Shown: piece by piece, positions 48,249 to 50,000 of the stretch
Numbering within the stretch: the first letter of the stretch is position 1
Layout of the letters: every line of letters starts with the position of its first letter
Source of the DNA: Chrysomallon squamiferum
Taxonomy: Eukaryota; Mollusca; Gastropoda; Neomphalida; Peltospiridae
DNA length: 50,000 nt
Direction: 5' to 3'
Assembly: GCA_012295275.1 (NCBI GenBank)
Contig: CM022670.1
Span: forward strand, 21,085,146-21,135,145
Notes under the pieces: model-generated
What the model saw: only the letters and a program-made list of their open reading frames with translations
What the model was told of the DNA's origin: nothing
Database searches by the model: none
Translations under genes and position numbers: made by a program

Positions 48249-50000
48249 TCTTAACGAATATAATTTAAGTAAATTTGTGTAAAAATTATAATAATCTTAG
48301 TGAAATGCCTAATGAAAAAGGTTCAGTACTGGTATAATAATAATAAATGAACATTAAAAATAAATAAATAACAGTAGTCTGGGTAGACTGAGTAGTACTA
48401 GTACAACAAAAACTTGGTGAATGCTCTATTCATTGAATTATGCAATCAAATTAATAGCTGATAGGGTTCCAAATCCACTGGGATTGATTGTTGAAGCAGT
48501 TTATTTGATATCATATATATATATCTATATATATACATATAAACACACACACACGTGTATGAGCATAATATTCATAAATGCATATTAAAAAAAAAAGGTT
48601 TATGGTAAATCAATTACTTTAATAATATTTTACTTTTATACACTGCTCTTCGAATTTTTGATTCACATCTGCTCTGAAGACACTATTTTGTATTTTTAGA
48701 CAAACAAAATATGAAAAATGAGAAATATGTTACTCTATGAAACCTCCAGGAAAAAAGCCAGTCTTAATATGACTGGTATCCTTTTCTCTTTCCACTGCCT
48801 TCTCCCTCTCTTGCATATGCTATGCACATATAAAATAAACAAGAAACAAAATAGCTACATTTAACAATTCTTTATTCATCAAATAACAATACCGAATATG
48901 GAATAAAAGTGACATTACAGATAAGTTTTTTGTGTTTTTTGTACACTTCTTTATGGATATATAAACAGCAGATATAATAAAACATAAATGAGTAAATAAG
49001 CAGTAAGTTCTATATTTAAAAAGTTCTAAAAAAAAATTATTTAAATAAAGTTGAAGACAGTTATTATTCATCTTTTTTCAATATTTTGTATTAAACACAT
49101 TTAATACCATATTTAATTTTTAAAATTTCAGAATCAGTTACACAAGACTCATCACAGAAATGGTAACCTAGTATCATTAAATATTATACTGTTGAAAATC
49201 TCAATTAAGAGATATTGCACAATGATCAGAGACTGTAAACATAGCCTTACATTTTTTCATTAAAAAAACTGTAGATCATGTAAAGAGTCCAGTCAACGGT
49301 TTACAAATATTCGGAAATAAGAGTGGCCGCAAGTAAACACAGTATTTATATTACTAAAAAAATAAAACATAATTTAAAAAAAAAAATTCTTTTATACAAT
49401 TAATATTTAATTGACTTAAATATAACACCATATCTAAATATATAGTAAATGATAAACATGTACTCCACAATATTAAAATATTGGACAAATAATTATTAGG
49501 CCTCACCCTCTAAAGCCAACATATCTAATACAAGAAAATAAAAATATTCCTCAAATGATATACTATAAAGTCTAAACAAAAATAAATTCTTTCTGGTACA
49601 GAATTTCAATGTTGTAAGTACATTTCTGATAGTTCTGTAATACGTTCCTTCCCAACTATAAGCTCACTAATAATTTTATCTACGACAAAATATTAACATT
49701 TAAAAAACAAAACACATTTATATATTACAGATTTCTGAGCAGATTCTGAACGGACTGAATCCAGCTTGTTCCCATTCTATTTTGCTGACCAAACTATGTT
49801 TAATTATATTTAACTCCTTAAGTAATATGCTTTATTTACATTGGTTGGTTCCTTTCTTAAATGTTCAATCCAGTCCTGAAATTTGTACTTTCAAAATTAA
49901 CTTTTTAAAAAAGGATTACCCAAACTACCCAATTCCTGCACCAACACCTTTCCCAAATGATAAATAAATAATGTACATCATAAATAGAAACAAAAAATTG
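48249..50000. other. Upstream flank
   Basis: AT-rich sequence upstream of the eIF5B promoter. The only coding-like item is a 90-nt minus-strand candidate terminal exon at 48730-48819 (separate entry). A plus-strand frame at 49731-49967 is open but has no recognisable content. Confidence 0.5.
48730..48819 (-). CDS. Candidate last exon of an unknown upstream gene (partial)
   Basis: On the minus strand, an acceptor-like TTTATTTTATATGTGCATAG is followed by 29 codons and a TAA stop. The peptide starts HMQEREKAVEREKDTSHIKT and ends GFFPGGFIE. It mixes a charged helix-like part with a Gly/Phe/Pro tail, unlike the low-complexity translations around it. An in-frame stop lies exactly at the putative intron end, so the frame exists only if the acceptor is used. 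ATTAAA follows within about 120 nt. I do not recognise the family. If real, the gene ends about 0.5 kb upstream of the eIF5B start codon in the same orientation. It could be chance. Confidence 0.28.
   Translation of the reverse strand, partial: HMQEREKAVEREKDTSHIKTGFFPGGFIE

Noticed and set aside
49131-49162. 31-nt plus-strand microexon-like segment (acceptor ATTTCAG, donor GTAACC)
   Set aside because: Such short AG..GT pairs are frequent by chance in AT-rich sequence, and no partner exons exist on that strand.
49731-49967. Open plus-strand frame at the right edge
   Set aside because: Translation is hydrophobic and AT-driven without family similarity. An AG precedes it, but no partner exon was found.

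Overview
The window is AT-rich animal nuclear DNA, dense in microsatellites and mononucleotide tracts. One gene dominates it: the minus-strand gene for eukaryotic translation initiation factor 5B (eIF5B), the ribosomal-subunit-joining GTPase. I could trace it from start codon (48057) to stop codon (7135) through 25 coding exons with GT-AG introns. Coding length is 3680 nt, which is about 1226 residues once a one-base phase discordance between exons 3 and 4 is allowed for. This is close to the human protein (about 1220, from memory). No bacterial, viral or organellar gene was seen.

The organism is probably a lophotrochozoan, most likely a mollusc. This is an inference with moderate to low confidence. 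It rests on an animal-type eIF5B with many introns, and on several decayed repeat copies that resemble a short interspersed element I remember as common in mollusc genomes. No search was possible.

Layout, read along the gene from right to left. 50000-48.2 kb: upstream flank, with one weak candidate for the last exon of a neighbouring minus-strand gene (48730-48819). 48.25-48.06 kb: presumed promoter and 5' leader, with a CCAAT/ETS-like pair and a near-perfect 19-nt palindrome. 48.06-41.5 kb: twelve exons with mostly short introns (first intron 1.4 kb), encoding the lysine/glutamate-rich N-terminal half. 41.2-38.1 kb: six exons encoding the G domain, with all five GTPase motifs intact. 38.09-28.09 kb: a 10.0-kb intron at the G domain/domain II boundary. 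28.1-22.9 kb: exons for domains II and III and the start of IV. 22.9-12.5 kb: a 10.4-kb intron. 12.5-12.4 kb: exon 24. 12.4-7.2 kb: a 5.1-kb intron. 7.24-7.13 kb: the last exon, encoding the eIF1A-binding C-terminal helix. 7.1-0 kb: 3' UTR and AT-rich downstream flank with no recognised gene.

The large introns are mostly simple sequence. They also hold several patches of higher GC and higher complexity (about 8.85, 13.9, 18.0, 20.2, 21.1, 22.1, 25.0, 29.5, 31.2 and 33.1 kb). These encode nothing I can recognise and are the best candidates for conserved regulatory or RNA elements. I found no convincing tRNA, rRNA, CRISPR, transposase or reverse transcriptase gene, and no clearly new biological system. 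Residue numbers below assume one extra base in exon 4.
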